Assembly (NCBI RefSeq): GCF_003323735.1
Contig: NZ_QOIM01000036.1
Location: forward strand, 316,906-360,709
Direction: 5' to 3'
Length of the DNA stretch: 43,804 nt
Source of the DNA: Streptomyces reniochalinae
Lineage (GTDB): Bacteria; Actinomycetota; Actinomycetes; Streptomycetales; Streptomycetaceae
The position numbers and the translations under genes were made by a program. The notes below the pieces were generated by a model that was not told where the DNA came from, did no database searches, and saw only the letters and a program-made list of their open reading frames with translations. Shown here one piece after another: positions 43,682-43,804 of this stretch. The first letter of the stretch is position 1, and each line of letters begins with the position of its first letter.

Positions 43682-43804
43682 GAGGCCCTACCTTCTTGAG
43701 CGCGTCCCGGGAGTTCGCGACTCTGGGACAGCGCGGGTGGGGCAGGGATGGTTTTCATGCTGGCTGCCCTCGATGGCTCAGGTGGCTGATCCCCCTGCCC
43801 CACC

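Noticed and set aside
1..43804. tRNA, rRNA genes and CRISPR arrays
   Set aside because: No cloverleaf-like sequence, rRNA segment or regularly spaced repeat was noticed on either strand; a tool-based scan was not possible.

Overview
The window is high-GC, densely coded DNA with Streptomyces-type features: GTG and TTG starts, translationally coupled genes, a LAL regulator with a rare TTA codon, a PAS-LuxR regulator, and non-ribosomal peptide and glycan-catabolism genes. I read it as part of a Streptomyces (or close relative) chromosome in an accessory, partly decaying region. All functional calls are from sequence reading alone; no database search was run.

Left (1-7867, minus): the 5' part of a large NRPS gene that runs off the window. 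Its order is C-A(with inserted methyltransferase)-T-C-A-T-E(start). The first C domain has a damaged HHxxxDG motif (HYLLLDA). Upstream lie a PimM-like box, a decayed ketosynthase gene broken by a 208-bp MITE-like element (8358-8565), an unrecognised decayed stretch, and a PAS-LuxR regulator (9877-10554).

11.1-17.2 kb: two paralogous M23/LytM genes flank a convergent ABC-2 exporter pair. One M23 domain is fused to a multi-helix membrane region; the other has no export signal and looks leaderless. Then comes a small minus-strand group: a 47-aa Cys-containing peptide, a 111-aa unknown protein, and a secreted subtilisin-fold protein that has lost its catalytic His, Ser and oxyanion Asn. Upstream of these is a 927-aa LAL regulator (17576-20359).

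20.5-24.5 kb: a decay zone with fused IS5- and IS701-type transposase remnants, a low-GC stretch, a phospholipase-D-like pseudogene, a frameshifted lipoprotein gene and a small membrane protein gene.

24.7-36.5 kb: a coherent carbohydrate locus. A divergent ROK repressor faces a CUT1 sugar ABC importer (binding protein plus two permeases, no ATPase), followed by a GH38 alpha-mannosidase, a GH2 glycosidase and a type I sulfatase. A palindrome just downstream of the promoter is a good ROK operator candidate. The set suggests uptake and breakdown of a mannose-containing, sulfated glycan.

37.0-43.7 kb: a DUF6461-like gene, then a tight minus-strand operon with five Nudix domains in four proteins, including methyltransferase-Nudix, Nudix-kinase (APH fold) and Nudix-Nudix architectures, plus a frameshifted small gene and a frameshifted MFS transporter. 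With the pseudo-subtilase/peptide group, this Nudix operon is the best candidate here for an undescribed system.
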